From: Pseudomonas sp. G.S.17
GTDB lineage: Bacteria; Pseudomonadota; Gammaproteobacteria; Pseudomonadales; Pseudomonadaceae
Length of the DNA: 64,000 nucleotides
NCBI RefSeq assembly: GCF_038096165.1
Contig: NZ_CP151076.1
Span: forward strand, 4,151,501-4,215,500
Direction: 5' to 3'
Both the position numbers and the translations under genes were made by a program. The notes under the pieces were generated by a model. The model worked only from the letters and a program-made list of their open reading frames with translations. It was not told where the DNA came from and ran no database searches. Position 1 is the stretch's first letter. Each line of letters begins with the position of its first letter. Positions 8,602 through 17,458 of the stretch are shown one piece after another.

Positions 8602-9671
8602 TGGCTGCCGACAATAACTTCCAGGGCCGGGACGCCAGCGAGCAACTGCTGGAGCAGGTCAATCAGGCGCTGCAAAACGCTACGCCCCTGCGTATTCAGG
8701 GCGGCGGCAGCAAGGCTTTTCTCGGCCGTGACGTCGCTGGCGAAATACTCGATATTCGCGCCCATTGCGGCATCGTCAGCTATGACCCCACCGAACTGGT
8801 GATCACCGCGCGTGCCGGTACGCCCTTGAGCGAACTGGCCGCCGCGCTGGACGCCGCCGGGCAAATGCTGCCCTGCGAGCCGCCGGACTTTGGCGACGCC
8901 ACGGTGGGCGGCATGGTCGCAGCCGGGTTGTCCGGGCCGCGTCGTCCATGGTCTGGCTCGGTACGCGACTTCGTGCTCGGCACGCGGGTCATTACCGGGC
9001 TCGGCAAGCATCTGCGTTTTGGCGGCGAAGTGATGAAAAACGTCGCCGGTTATGACCTGTCACGCTTGATGGCTGGCAGCTTTGGCTGCCTTGGCGTGCT
9101 CACCGAGGTTTCCCTCAAGGTCCTGCCCAAACCCCGGCTGTGCAGCAGCATTGCCCTGGAAATGGACAGCGAGCATGCCCTACGCCGCCTGGCCGAATGG
9201 GGCCAGCAACCGATCCCGATCAGCGGCGCAAGCCATGACGGCCGAGTGCTGCGCCTGCGTCTGGAAGGTGGCGAAGGTTCGGTGGCGGCGGCTCATGAGC
9301 GTCTGGGCGGCGAACAATTCGATCCAGCGTATTGGCAGGAACTGAACGCACAACGTCTGGAATTTTTCACCAGCGGCCAACCCTTGTGGCGCTTGTCAGT
9401 GCCCAACAATACCGGGGTGCTGGATGTGCCGGGCGAGCAACTGCTCGATTGGGCGGGCGCCCAGCGCTGGCTGAAATCCGATGCCGACGGCGCGACGATC
9501 CGCGCCATTGCCAGCGCCGCCGGTGGCCACGCTATCTGCTACAGCCATGGCCTGGAGGACAGCCCGTTTCACCCGCTGCCTTCGCCACTGCTGCGCTATC
9601 ACCGCCAGTTGAAGGCGCAACTCGATCCGCACGGAATCTTCAATCCGGGCCGGATGTACGCGGAGATCTGA
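8601..9671 (+). CDS. glcE: glycolate oxidase FAD-binding subunit
   Basis: Second FAD-binding subunit of glycolate oxidase, 356 residues. It has a PCMH domain with GGGSKAFLGRD and FGDATVGGMVAAGLSGPRR, related to but shorter than GlcD. The ATG at 8601 shares its A with the glcD stop (TGATG). An upstream TTG was not used. GlcF follows after 3 bp. Confidence 0.95.
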   Translation: MAADNNFQGRDASEQLLEQVNQALQNATPLRIQGGGSKAFLGRDVAGEILDIRAHCGIVSYDPTELVITARAGTPLSELAAALDAAGQMLPCEPPDFGDATVGGMVAAGLSGPRRPWSGSVRDFVLGTRVITGLGKHLRFGGEVMKNVAGYDLSRLMAGSFGCLGVLTEVSLKVLPKPRLCSSIALEMDSEHALRRLAEWGQQPIPISGASHDGRVLRLRLEGGEGSVAAAHERLGGEQFDPAYWQELNAQRLEFFTSGQPLWRLSVPNNTGVLDVPGEQLLDWAGAQRWLKSDADGATIRAIASAAGGHAICYSHGLEDSPFHPLPSPLLRYHRQLKAQLDPHGIFNPGRMYAEI

Positions 9672-9674
9672 ACC

Positions 9675-10892
9675 ATGCAGACCACCCTGAGCGACAAAGC
9701 CCGCCAGCTGTCCCGCGCCGAGGAAGCCGAAAGCATTCTGCGCAGTTGCGTGCATTGCGGTTTTTGCAACGCCACGTGCCCAACTTATCAGTTGCTCGGC
9801 GATGAACTGGACGGCCCACGCGGCCGGATCTATCTCATCAAGCAGGTGCTGGAAGGCAACGAAGTCACGGAAAAAACCCAGCTGCATCTGGACCGCTGCC
9901 TGTCGTGCCGCAACTGCGAAACCACCTGCCCGTCCGGCGTGGATTATCACAACCTGCTGGACATCGGTCGCGCCGTGGTCGATGCCGCCGTGCCGCGCCC
10001 ACTGGGCCAGCGCCTGCTACGGGAAAGCCTGCGCGCCGTGGTGCCCAACGCGGCCCTGTTCAAATCCCTGACGCAACTGGGCAACACCTTTCGCCCGTTG
10101 CTGCCTGGCAGCCTGAAAATCAAATTGCCGTCGAACATTACCCCAGCCAAGGCGCGGCCTGCGGTTCGTCATGCGCGCAAGGTGTTGATGCTCGAAGGCT
10201 GCGTGCAACCTGGCCTGTCACCCAATACCAATGCCGCCACCGCGCGGGTGCTGGATCGCCTGGGCATCAGTGTCACGCCCATCGCCCAGGCCGGTTGCTG
10301 TGGCGCGGTGGATTATCACCTCAATGCGCAAGAGGCAGGCCTGAACCGGGCGCGGCGTAACATCGACGCATGGTGGCCGAGCGTCGAGGCTGGCGCCGAA
10401 GCCATCGTCCAGACCGCCAGCGGCTGCGGAGCTTTCGTCAAGGACTATGGACACCTGCTCAGCGGCGACCCGGCCTATGCCAGCAAAGCGCAACGCATCA
10501 GCGCGCTGACCAAGGATCTGGTTGAAGTGCTGCGCGACGAACCCCTGGAAAATCTCGGGGTTGCCAGCGACCTGCGCCTGGCGTTCCATTGCCCCTGCAC
10601 GTTGCAGCATGCGCAGAAACTCGGCGGTGCCGTGGAAAGCGTACTATCGCGACTCGGCTTCAACCTGACCGCCGTGCCGGACGCGCATCTGTGCTGCGGT
10701 TCGGCCGGTACCTATTCGATCACGCAACCGGAGCTTTCCAAGCGGCTGCGCGACAACAAATTGAACGCACTGGAAAGCGGTCGGCCGGAGGTCATCGCCA
10801 CCGCCAATATCGGTTGCCAGACACATCTGGCCGGCGCAGGCCGCACGCCTGTACGGCACTGGATCGAACTGATCGAAGAAGCCTTGCACTAA
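9675..10892 (+). CDS. glcF: glycolate oxidase iron-sulfur subunit
   Basis: Electron-transfer subunit of glycolate oxidase, 405 residues. Two ferredoxin-type clusters are visible near the N-terminus: CVHCGFCNATCP and CLSCRNCETTCP, each CxxCxxCxxxCP, likely binding 4Fe-4S. Two CCG-type cysteine-rich repeats follow (around GCCGAVDYH and LCCGSAGTYSITQPE). It is third in the glcDEFG operon. Confidence 0.96.
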   Translation: MQTTLSDKARQLSRAEEAESILRSCVHCGFCNATCPTYQLLGDELDGPRGRIYLIKQVLEGNEVTEKTQLHLDRCLSCRNCETTCPSGVDYHNLLDIGRAVVDAAVPRPLGQRLLRESLRAVVPNAALFKSLTQLGNTFRPLLPGSLKIKLPSNITPAKARPAVRHARKVLMLEGCVQPGLSPNTNAATARVLDRLGISVTPIAQAGCCGAVDYHLNAQEAGLNRARRNIDAWWPSVEAGAEAIVQTASGCGAFVKDYGHLLSGDPAYASKAQRISALTKDLVEVLRDEPLENLGVASDLRLAFHCPCTLQHAQKLGGAVESVLSRLGFNLTAVPDAHLCCGSAGTYSITQPELSKRLRDNKLNALESGRPEVIATANIGCQTHLAGAGRTPVRHWIELIEEALH

Positions 10893-10929
10893 TTACGTAT
10901 CCCTCAACAACAACCTTGTGGAGACACCG

Positions 10930-11331
10930 ATGAAAACCAAAGCTGTCCTGACCCAGACCGAAGTCACCCAGATCCTGGCCGCCGCACGTGCCGAAGCCAA
11001 CAGCAACAGCTGGGCGGTGTCCATCGCCGTGGTGGACGATGGCGGTCACTTGCTGGGCTTCGAACGCCTGGATGGTTGCGCGCCGATTGGTGGCTACATC
11101 TCGATCGAAAAAGCCCGCACCTCGGCGCTGGGCCGTCGCGAATCCAAAGGCTACGAAGAAATGGTCAACGGCGGCCGCACCGCCTTCCTGTCCGCACCAT
11201 TGCTGACTTCCCTGGAAGGCGGCGTGCCGTTGATCGTCGATGGTCAAGTGATCGGCGCAGTGGGCGTGTCCGGCGTCAAGGCTGACCAGGATGCACAAGT
11301 GGCCAAGGCTGGCGTTGCAGCGATTGGCTGA
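10930..11331 (+). CDS. glcG: GlcG/HbpS family protein
   Basis: A 133-residue Haem_degrading (GlcG/HbpS) family protein, always near glycolate oxidase genes but without a settled biochemical role. The ATG at 10930 with GGAGAC upstream is preferred; a GTG at 10918 would overlap that ribosome site. Conserved motifs include VVDDGGHLLGFERLDG and the C-terminal GAVGVSGVKADQD. It probably ends the glcDEFG operon, with a REP pair following. Confidence 0.92.
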   Translation: MKTKAVLTQTEVTQILAAARAEANSNSWAVSIAVVDDGGHLLGFERLDGCAPIGGYISIEKARTSALGRRESKGYEEMVNGGRTAFLSAPLLTSLEGGVPLIVDGQVIGAVGVSGVKADQDAQVAKAGVAAIG

Positions 11332-11344
11332 TTCTGCCTCGCCT

Positions 11345-11436
11345 TTGTTGGAGCGAGGCTTGCCCGCGAATCGGTATTCCAGTCGATCTGGATATCGCCT
11401 GAAATAAAGCCTTCGCGGGCAAGCCACGCTCCTACG
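11345..11436. repeat. REP inverted pair between glcG and glcB
   Basis: GGAGCGAGGCTTGCCCGCGAA near 11351 faces TTCGCGGGCAAGCCACGCTCC near 11413. The two arms are complementary and form a BIME-like hairpin inside the glc gene run. It may reduce read-through into glcB. Confidence 0.8.
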
Positions 11437-11495
11437 GATCGCATTCCAAACAGATGGCCAAGCGCAGCTTGCCCCCCACAACCGGAGAACCCCAG

Positions 11496-13673
11496 ATGAC
11501 CGATTTCGTCCAATGCCAACGCCTGAAGGTGGCGGTTAATCTGCAACGCTTCGTCAACGACGACGTACTGCCCGGCACGGGCCTGGATCAAGACGCTTTC
11601 TGGGCCGGATTCGACGCGCTGGTTCACGAACTGGCGCCGATCAATCGCAAGCTGCTCGCCGAACGCGACCGCCTGCAGATCGAACTGGACAAATGGCACA
11701 AGGCGAATCCCGGACCGATCAAGGACATGCCAGCCTATCGCGCCTTTCTCGAATCCATTGGCTATCTGCTGCCGGTTCCGCAGCAGGTTGCGGCGACCAC
11801 CGCCAACGTCGACATCGAAATCAGCGAGCAATCCGGCCCGCAACTCGTGGTGCCGGCAGTCAACGCTCGTTATGCACTGAACGCCGCCAATGCGCGCTGG
11901 GGTTCGCTGTATGACGCGCTGTATGGCACCGATGCAATTTCCAGCGCCAACGGTGCCGACATCAGCGCCGGTTACAACCCGCTGCGCGGTGCGAAAGTCA
12001 TCGCCGCCGCCCGCGCCTTGCTCGATGAGGCAGCACCGCTGCTCAAAGGCTCCCACGTCGATGCGACCGGCTACAGCGTCGCAACCGGTGAGCTCAGCGT
12101 AACCCTGGCCGACGGCAGCCAGACATCCTTGCAACAACCGGAAAAATACCTCGGTTACCAGGGCGACCTGAACCAGCCCAAGGCGATTCTGCTGAAGAAT
12201 CATGGCCTGCACATTGAAATCCAGATCGATCCGCAGAGCCCGATCGGCAGCAGCGATCCGGCTGGCGTGAAAGACCTGCTCCTGGAAGCGGCCGTCTCGA
12301 CCATCATCGATTGCGAAGACTCAGTGGCCGCCGTGGATGCCGACGACAAAGTGTCGGTTTACCGCAACTGGCTGGGCCTGATGAAAGGCGACCTGACCGA
12401 AGATCTGGTCAAGGGTGGCAAGACCATTACCCGTCGCCTCAATGCTGACCGCCAATACACTCGCGCCAGCGGCGGCGAGATCAAACTGCACGGCCGCTCC
12501 TTGCTGTTCATTCGCAACGTCGGCCACTTGATGACCAACCCGGCAATTGTCGACGGCGAAGGCCACGAGATTCCCGAAGGCATTCTCGACGGCGTGATCA
12601 CCAGCCTCATTGCCCTGCACGACCTGCAAAGGCGCGGCAACTCGCGCACCGGCAGCGTGTACATCGTCAAACCGAAGATGCACGGCCCGTTGGAAGTGGC
12701 GTTCGCCGAGCAGCTGTTCAGCGCCATCGAGGACATCCTCAAGCTGCCGCGCAACACGTTGAAAATGGGGATCATGGACGAAGAGCGGCGCACCAGCGTC
12801 AACCTCAAGGCGTGCATCAATGCGGCTTCGGCGCGGGTGGCGTTCATCAACACCGGCTTCCTGGATCGCACCGGCGACGAGATTCACAGCGCCATGCAGG
12901 CAGGTCCGATGTTGCGCAAGGGCGACATGAAAAACACCCCGTGGATCAAGGCTTACGAGCGCAGCAACGTGCTGGTCGGCCTGGCCTGCGGCCTGCGTGG
13001 TCGGGCGCAAATCGGCAAAGGGATGTGGGCCATGCCGGATCGCATGGCGGACATGCTCGAACAGAAAATCGCTCACCCGAAATCCGGCGCGACCACTGCC
13101 TGGGTGCCTTCCCCAACCGCCGCAACCTTGCACGCGCTGCACTATCACAAGGTCGATGTCCGGGCGATTCAGGAAGACCTCGAACAGGTCAGCCTGAACA
13201 GCGTCAGCGAAGAAATCCTCAACGATCTGTTGACCATTCCGGTGGCGGCAGAAGCCAAGTGGAGCACCGAGCAGATTCGCGAAGAAGTGGAAAACAACGC
13301 GCAGGGTTTGCTGGGCTACGTGGTGCGCTGGGTCGAGCAAGGCGTCGGCTGTTCCAAGGTGCCGGACATCCATAACGTCGGCCTCATGGAAGACCGCGCG
13401 ACACTGCGGATTTCCAGCCAGCACATTGCCAACTGGCTGCATCACAAAGTCATCGACGAAGGGTTTACCCGCGGCGTCCTGGAACAGATGGCCAAGGTGG
13501 TGGACAAGCAAAACGCGGGCGACTCGCAGTACACGCCGATGGCGGCTGACTTCAAGAAGTCAGTGGCATTCCAGGCGGCGTGCGCGCTGGTGTTCAAGGG
13601 TCTGGAACAGCCGAGCGGCTATACCGAGCCGTTGCTGCATGAGTTTCGGTTGGAGTTCAAGAAGGCGCAGTAA
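11496..13673 (+). CDS. glcB: malate synthase G
   Basis: Condenses glyoxylate with acetyl-CoA to malate, disposing of the glyoxylate made by GlcDEF. Start 11496 gives 725 residues, the normal length of isoform G; the open frame 42 bp upstream adds nothing recognisable. Conserved regions include [31 protein letters not shown] and the C-terminal [20 protein letters not shown] segment that contains the catalytic aspartate. It is separated from glcG by a REP pair, so it may have its own promoter. Confidence 0.97.
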   Translation: MTDFVQCQRLKVAVNLQRFVNDDVLPGTGLDQDAFWAGFDALVHELAPINRKLLAERDRLQIELDKWHKANPGPIKDMPAYRAFLESIGYLLPVPQQVAATTANVDIEISEQSGPQLVVPAVNARYALNAANARWGSLYDALYGTDAISSANGADISAGYNPLRGAKVIAAARALLDEAAPLLKGSHVDATGYSVATGELSVTLADGSQTSLQQPEKYLGYQGDLNQPKAILLKNHGLHIEIQIDPQSPIGSSDPAGVKDLLLEAAVSTIIDCEDSVAAVDADDKVSVYRNWLGLMKGDLTEDLVKGGKTITRRLNADRQYTRASGGEIKLHGRSLLFIRNVGHLMTNPAIVDGEGHEIPEGILDGVITSLIALHDLQRRGNSRTGSVYIVKPKMHGPLEVAFAEQLFSAIEDILKLPRNTLKMGIMDEERRTSVNLKACINAASARVAFINTGFLDRTGDEIHSAMQAGPMLRKGDMKNTPWIKAYERSNVLVGLACGLRGRAQIGKGMWAMPDRMADMLEQKIAHPKSGATTAWVPSPTAATLHALHYHKVDVRAIQEDLEQVSLNSVSEEILNDLLTIPVAAEAKWSTEQIREEVENNAQGLLGYVVRWVEQGVGCSKVPDIHNVGLMEDRATLRISSQHIANWLHHKVIDEGFTRGVLEQMAKVVDKQNAGDSQYTPMAADFKKSVAFQAACALVFKGLEQPSGYTEPLLHEFRLEFKKAQ

Positions 13674-13684
13674 CCGAAGGATTC

Positions 13685-13801
13685 GTGGGAGCTTGCTCGC
13701 GAATCGGCCGTAGGAGCGACTGTAGGAGCGACTTCAGTCGCGAGCCTCTCATCAATTGCTCTCCCGGCTAAAGCCGGTCCTACAGCAAGCCTCGCTCCCA
13801 C
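13685..13801. repeat. composite REP/BIME element, copy 1
   Basis: Nested repeats: outer arms GTGGGAGCTTGCTCGCGAA and AAGCCTCGCTCCCAC, an inner GGAGCGACTTCAGTCGCGAG, and CCGGCTAAAGCCGGTCCTACAG. The central ~100 bp is nearly identical to the element at 34.12-34.23 kb. It lies between the convergent ends of glcB and gntR. Confidence 0.85.
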
Positions 13802-13812
13802 CGATTGTTATC

Positions 13813-14829
13813 CTAAGAACTCTCCCGCACCATCAACTCAAACCCCAGGTCCACCTGGGGTTGTTGCGCAATGCCATCGATCAAACCCAACAGCAACTGC
13901 GCGGCGCGTTGTCCGACCTCCTCGCGGGGGGTGCGGATCGAGGTCAGGCGCGGGACCATGTGCGCCGATCCCGGCAAATCATTGAAACCAATCAGCGACA
14001 CCCGCTGCGGAATCGCGATGCCATGGCGCAATGCCTCCAGCGCAGCGCCCTGGGCCAGGTCGTCGTTACAGAAAAACACTCCGTCCACGTCCGGGTGCTC
14101 AGCCATCAACTTCATGAACAACTCCGCGCCCAGCCCGATCGAAGAAGGCAGTGGTGAGCTGCCTTGCAGTGCAGGATCGTAAACGCCCTCTTCCTCCAGC
14201 ACCCGCCGAAAACCCTGGCCGCGCTGCAGCACGCGAGGATCAAGCTGCGCGGAAATGTAAGCCAGACGCTTGCGTCCCCGTCCCAACAGATGCCTCGCGG
14301 CTTCGGCTCCCGCTTCTTCCTGAGAAAAACCGACGCAGTACGCCCCGCGCACCGTATCCAGTTCCATCATGTGCACACAGGGCACGCCGCTGGCGGCCAG
14401 CAACTCACGCAACGCTGGCGTGTGGTCAAATCCCGTCAGCAACATACCGCGCGGGCGATTCGCCAGATAATTGCGCAGCAGGTTTTCCTCCTCCACGGGC
14501 GAGTAGTGATAGTTGCCGATCACCACCTCCAGGCCGCGAGTGCGCAGCACGTTTTGAATCGCTTCCAGGGTTTCGATGAACAGCTGGTTGGACAGCGATG
14601 GCACCAGCACCACCACCGTCTGGCTTTGAGAAGAGGCCAACGCCCGTGCCGCCGGGTTGGCGACATAGCCAAGGCTCTGCGCGGCAGCGCGAACTTTCGC
14701 CACCAGCTCGGGCGCAACGGTAGTAACGCCGCGCAAAGCGCGGGATGCCGTGATGGGGGAAACAGCCGCCAGACGTGCGACTTCATTGAGGGTCGGACGA
14801 CCGGTGGAACGGGAACCAATGCGTGTCAT
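13813..14829 (-). CDS. gntR: LacI-family gluconate regulator
   Basis: A 338-residue LacI-type repressor. The HTH (about residues 13-35, LNEVARLAAVSPITASRALRG) is followed by a hinge and a periplasmic-binding-like sugar domain (about 70-330). Divergence from gntK/gntT and the same palindrome at all three promoters identify it as the gluconate regulator. In the known family gluconate or 6-phosphogluconate releases it from DNA. Confidence 0.9.
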   Translation of the reverse strand: MTRIGSRSTGRPTLNEVARLAAVSPITASRALRGVTTVAPELVAKVRAAAQSLGYVANPAARALASSQSQTVVVLVPSLSNQLFIETLEAIQNVLRTRGLEVVIGNYHYSPVEEENLLRNYLANRPRGMLLTGFDHTPALRELLAASGVPCVHMMELDTVRGAYCVGFSQEEAGAEAARHLLGRGRKRLAYISAQLDPRVLQRGQGFRRVLEEEGVYDPALQGSSPLPSSIGLGAELFMKLMAEHPDVDGVFFCNDDLAQGAALEALRHGIAIPQRVSLIGFNDLPGSAHMVPRLTSIRTPREEVGQRAAQLLLGLIDGIAQQPQVDLGFELMVRESS

Positions 14830-14889
14830 GCGTTGCCAACTAACATAGGAATAAGCAAGGGGGTTGCCAAAAGTGGCGAATGGGCTCTA

Positions 14890-14903
14890 AGGTAGCGCTG
14901 TCT
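14890..14903. promoter_or_regulatory. candidate GntR operator at gntR
   Basis: AGGTAGCGCTGTCT, 61 bp upstream of the gntR start, matches 12 of 14 bases of the palindrome AGACAGCGCTGTCT found twice downstream. The imperfect left arm suggests a weaker autoregulatory site. Confidence 0.6.
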
Positions 14904-15031
14904 CACGGCCCCTACAATGCTTATTCGCAGGTCACACAACTGACGCGAGTAGCTCCGATGACGACCGATGCAACTAAAACAATGACAAGAACTGGAAGCA
15001 GGTCTGACTGTATTTTTGTCCAACACGGCAA

Positions 15032-15045
15032 AGACAGCGCTGTCT
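15032..15045. promoter_or_regulatory. candidate GntR operator at gntK
   Basis: AGACAGCGCTGTCT is a perfect 14-bp palindrome, 20 bp before the gntK start codon. It has the central CG step and size typical of LacI-family sites. An identical copy precedes gntT. Confidence 0.75.
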
Positions 15046-15064
15046 CCGGAAGAGGTGGAAAATT

Positions 15065-15595
15065 GTGACAACTGCGAATTCTGCAATTACCGCCCTCGTG
15101 GTGATGGGTGTTTCCGGCTGCGGCAAAAGTGTCGTTGGCGCTGAAATCGCCTTGAACAGCGGGGGTCGCCTGATCGAAGGCGATGCCTTTCATCCGCCAG
15201 CCAATATCGAAAAGATGAGCGCTGGACATCCCCTCAACGATGAAGACCGTGCCGGTTGGCTGACCCGTCTGGGCGAAGAGATGGCCACTGCCCTGAGCAA
15301 CGGCGAACATCCGGTGCTGACCTGTTCCGCACTCAAGCTTATTTATCGTGAACGCCTGCGCCAGGCCGTGCCGGGTCTTGGCTTTGTGTTCCTGGAGCTG
15401 ACCAAGGAAGTCGCCACGGAGCGCTGCTCCCATCGCCCAGGCCATTTCATGCCCGCCAGCCTGGTCGATAGCCAGTTCGCCACGCTCGAACCTCCTTATG
15501 GCGAAGATCGCACTCTGGTGGTCGATGCAACCCAACCGATCAGCTCAATCGGCAAGCAAGCCGCCGACTGGTGGAAAGCGTCTAAAGCCGACTAA
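15065..15595 (+). CDS. gntK: gluconokinase
   Basis: Phosphorylates gluconate to 6-phosphogluconate with ATP. The 176-residue protein opens with the P-loop GVSGCGKS and contains GDAFHPPANIEKM, a substrate-binding signature of this kinase family. The start is GTG at 15065 with GAGGTGG just upstream. The gap to gntT is 104 bp and holds another operator, so gntT can be transcribed separately. Confidence 0.95.
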   Translation: MTTANSAITALVVMGVSGCGKSVVGAEIALNSGGRLIEGDAFHPPANIEKMSAGHPLNDEDRAGWLTRLGEEMATALSNGEHPVLTCSALKLIYRERLRQAVPGLGFVFLELTKEVATERCSHRPGHFMPASLVDSQFATLEPPYGEDRTLVVDATQPISSIGKQAADWWKASKAD

Positions 15596-15610
15596 AGGCG
15601 TGAGCGCAAA

Positions 15611-15624
15611 AGACAGCGCTGTCT
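15611..15624. promoter_or_regulatory. candidate GntR operator at gntT
   Basis: A second perfect AGACAGCGCTGTCT palindrome, in the gntK-gntT gap, 75 bp upstream of the gntT start. Confidence 0.75.
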
Positions 15625-15699
15625 CATCGCCGCAACAGGTCGACGTGGCAGCGCCAACAGTAGCTCCATAAAAAACAATGACAACCGGAGAGACATCCA

Positions 15700-17052
15700 A
15701 TGTTCGGCATGAGCCATGACACGTACCTGTTGGTCGATGCGGTGGTAACCATCATCGGCCTGATTTTGTTGATCACCAAGTTCAAGGTCCACCCTTTCAT
15801 CGCGCTGACGATTGCCGCAGGCTTTCTCGGCCTGACCTCCGGCATGCCGGTGGACAAAGTGATGAAATCCTTCCAGGACGGCTTCGGTGGCGTACTGGGC
15901 TTCGTCGGTATCATCCTCGGCCTAGGCACCATGCTCGGCAAGCTAATGGCCGACTCCGGTGGTGCGGACCAGATTGCCCAGACCCTGATTCGGGTGTTCG
16001 GCAAACAGCGCGTGCACTGGGCGATGATGTTCGCCGCGTTTCTGGTGGGCATCCCGTTGTTCTTCGAGATCGGTTTCGTCCTGCTGATCCCGCTGGTCTA
16101 CATCGTGGCGCGTCGCACTGGCGTGTCCATCGTCAAGATCGGCATCCCGTTGCTGGCTGGCCTGTCAGCCGTACACGGTCTGGTTCCGCCGCATCCGGGT
16201 CCGCTGCTGGCCATCGGGATCTTCGGTGCTGACATCGGCAAAACGATTTTCTACGGTCTGCTGGTTGCCCTGCCGACTGCGATGATCGCCGGTCCGATCT
16301 ACGGCAAGTGGATTTCCAAATATGTACCCGGTACGCCATCCCCCGAACTGATGGAACAGATTGGCAAGGAATCCAGCAGTGACAACCTGCCGGGCTTCGG
16401 TATCACCCTGGTGACGATCCTGCTGCCGGTGTTCCTGATGCTGCTCAAGACGTTCGCCGATATCGTGGTCCCGGACGGCAATACCTTCCGCATCTGGATG
16501 GACTTCATCGGCCACCCGATCACCGCCCTGCTCGCCGCCCTGCTGCTGGCGTTCTACACCTTTGGCGCGGCCCGTGGCTTTGATCGCACCAAGATCATGA
16601 AACTGCTGGATCAGAGCCTGACACCGGTTGCAGCCATCGTGCTGATCGTCGGTGCTGGCGGTGGCTTCAAGCAGATGCTGGTGGCCAGCGGCGTGGGCGA
16701 CCTGATCGGCCACATGGCAGTGCAGGCGCAGATCAACCCGATTATGCTGGCCTGGCTGGTGGCAGCGGTGATTCGCATCGCAACCGGTTCGGCAACCGTG
16801 GCGACCATTACCGGTGCGGGCATCGTTGCCCCGGTGGTCGGCCTGATTCCGGGCGTTAACCGCGAGCTGCTGGTGTTGGCGACGGGTGCGGGATCGCTGA
16901 TCCTGTCTCACGTCAACGACGCGGGTTTCTGGCTGGTGAAACAGTACTTCAACATGACCGTGACCGAGACGTTCAAGACCTGGACCGTGATGGAAACCAT
17001 CCTGTCGGTGGTGGGCATCATCTTTATCATGTTGTTGTCGATGCTGGTTTGA
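15700..17052 (+). CDS. gntT: gluconate permease (GntP family)
   Basis: A 450-residue inner-membrane gluconate:H+ symporter with about 12-14 hydrophobic segments. Family signatures include GLVPPHPGPL (about 165-175) and the C-terminal IATGSATVATITGAG and SHVNDAGFWLVKQYF. The ribosome site GGAGAG precedes the start. It supplies substrate to GntK. Confidence 0.95.
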   Translation: MFGMSHDTYLLVDAVVTIIGLILLITKFKVHPFIALTIAAGFLGLTSGMPVDKVMKSFQDGFGGVLGFVGIILGLGTMLGKLMADSGGADQIAQTLIRVFGKQRVHWAMMFAAFLVGIPLFFEIGFVLLIPLVYIVARRTGVSIVKIGIPLLAGLSAVHGLVPPHPGPLLAIGIFGADIGKTIFYGLLVALPTAMIAGPIYGKWISKYVPGTPSPELMEQIGKESSSDNLPGFGITLVTILLPVFLMLLKTFADIVVPDGNTFRIWMDFIGHPITALLAALLLAFYTFGAARGFDRTKIMKLLDQSLTPVAAIVLIVGAGGGFKQMLVASGVGDLIGHMAVQAQINPIMLAWLVAAVIRIATGSATVATITGAGIVAPVVGLIPGVNRELLVLATGAGSLILSHVNDAGFWLVKQYFNMTVTETFKTWTVMETILSVVGIIFIMLLSMLV

Positions 17053-17104
17053 ATTGAGTGATGTGTGACGACGCCTTGAACCGAGTGGCACCAACAGCAT
17101 TTGC

Positions 17105-17400
17105 GGTGCGGCTTATTGAGGTTTCGCCCTGACGGTCGAGTCCTTTTGTTTCGGCAAAAGGACGAAACCATCTGCGCTGACGTCCGGCCCCTGCTTCGCA
17201 GCGGTTCCTTCGACTCCGGTGCCGTGGTGTGGGTACGCGCCGACGCGCCACCCCTGGCGCAACGGCGCTCGACCGGCATCCATGCCGGTCGCCCCACCCC
17301 ACGACACCTGCGCTCAGCCTTCCGACGCGCGTTTGGCGGTGTCTGCCAGATCGCGGCACGGAAAGCGAAGATCAAAGCACGGGGCAAGGGCTGAACGCCG
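17105..17400. repeat. long intergenic repeat of Pseudomonas type
   Basis: The gap between gntT and ligD holds a GC-rich block beginning GAGGTTTCGCCCTGACGG, then TCCTTTTGTTTCGGCAAAAGGA (a hairpin), CCCCTGCTTCGCAGCGG and GGCATCCATGCCGG (each self-complementary). I recognise the block as resembling a repeat seen in intergenic regions of many Pseudomonas genomes. Its frames look like Arg/Pro-rich ORFs on both strands; I do not treat them as genes. Confidence 0.6.
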
Positions 17401-17458
17401 ATTCCGTTAGAGCGATATTGCAACCCGAAATTCAGGGCGCAACACAGCAACAAATAAC

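Noticed and set aside
12321..13511. 396-residue ORF antisense to glcB
   Set aside because: Shadow frame of a full-length malate synthase G.
17101..17394. 97-residue Arg-rich ORF
   Set aside because: It lies in the dispersed repeat and its composition follows the repeat; other frames are open as well.
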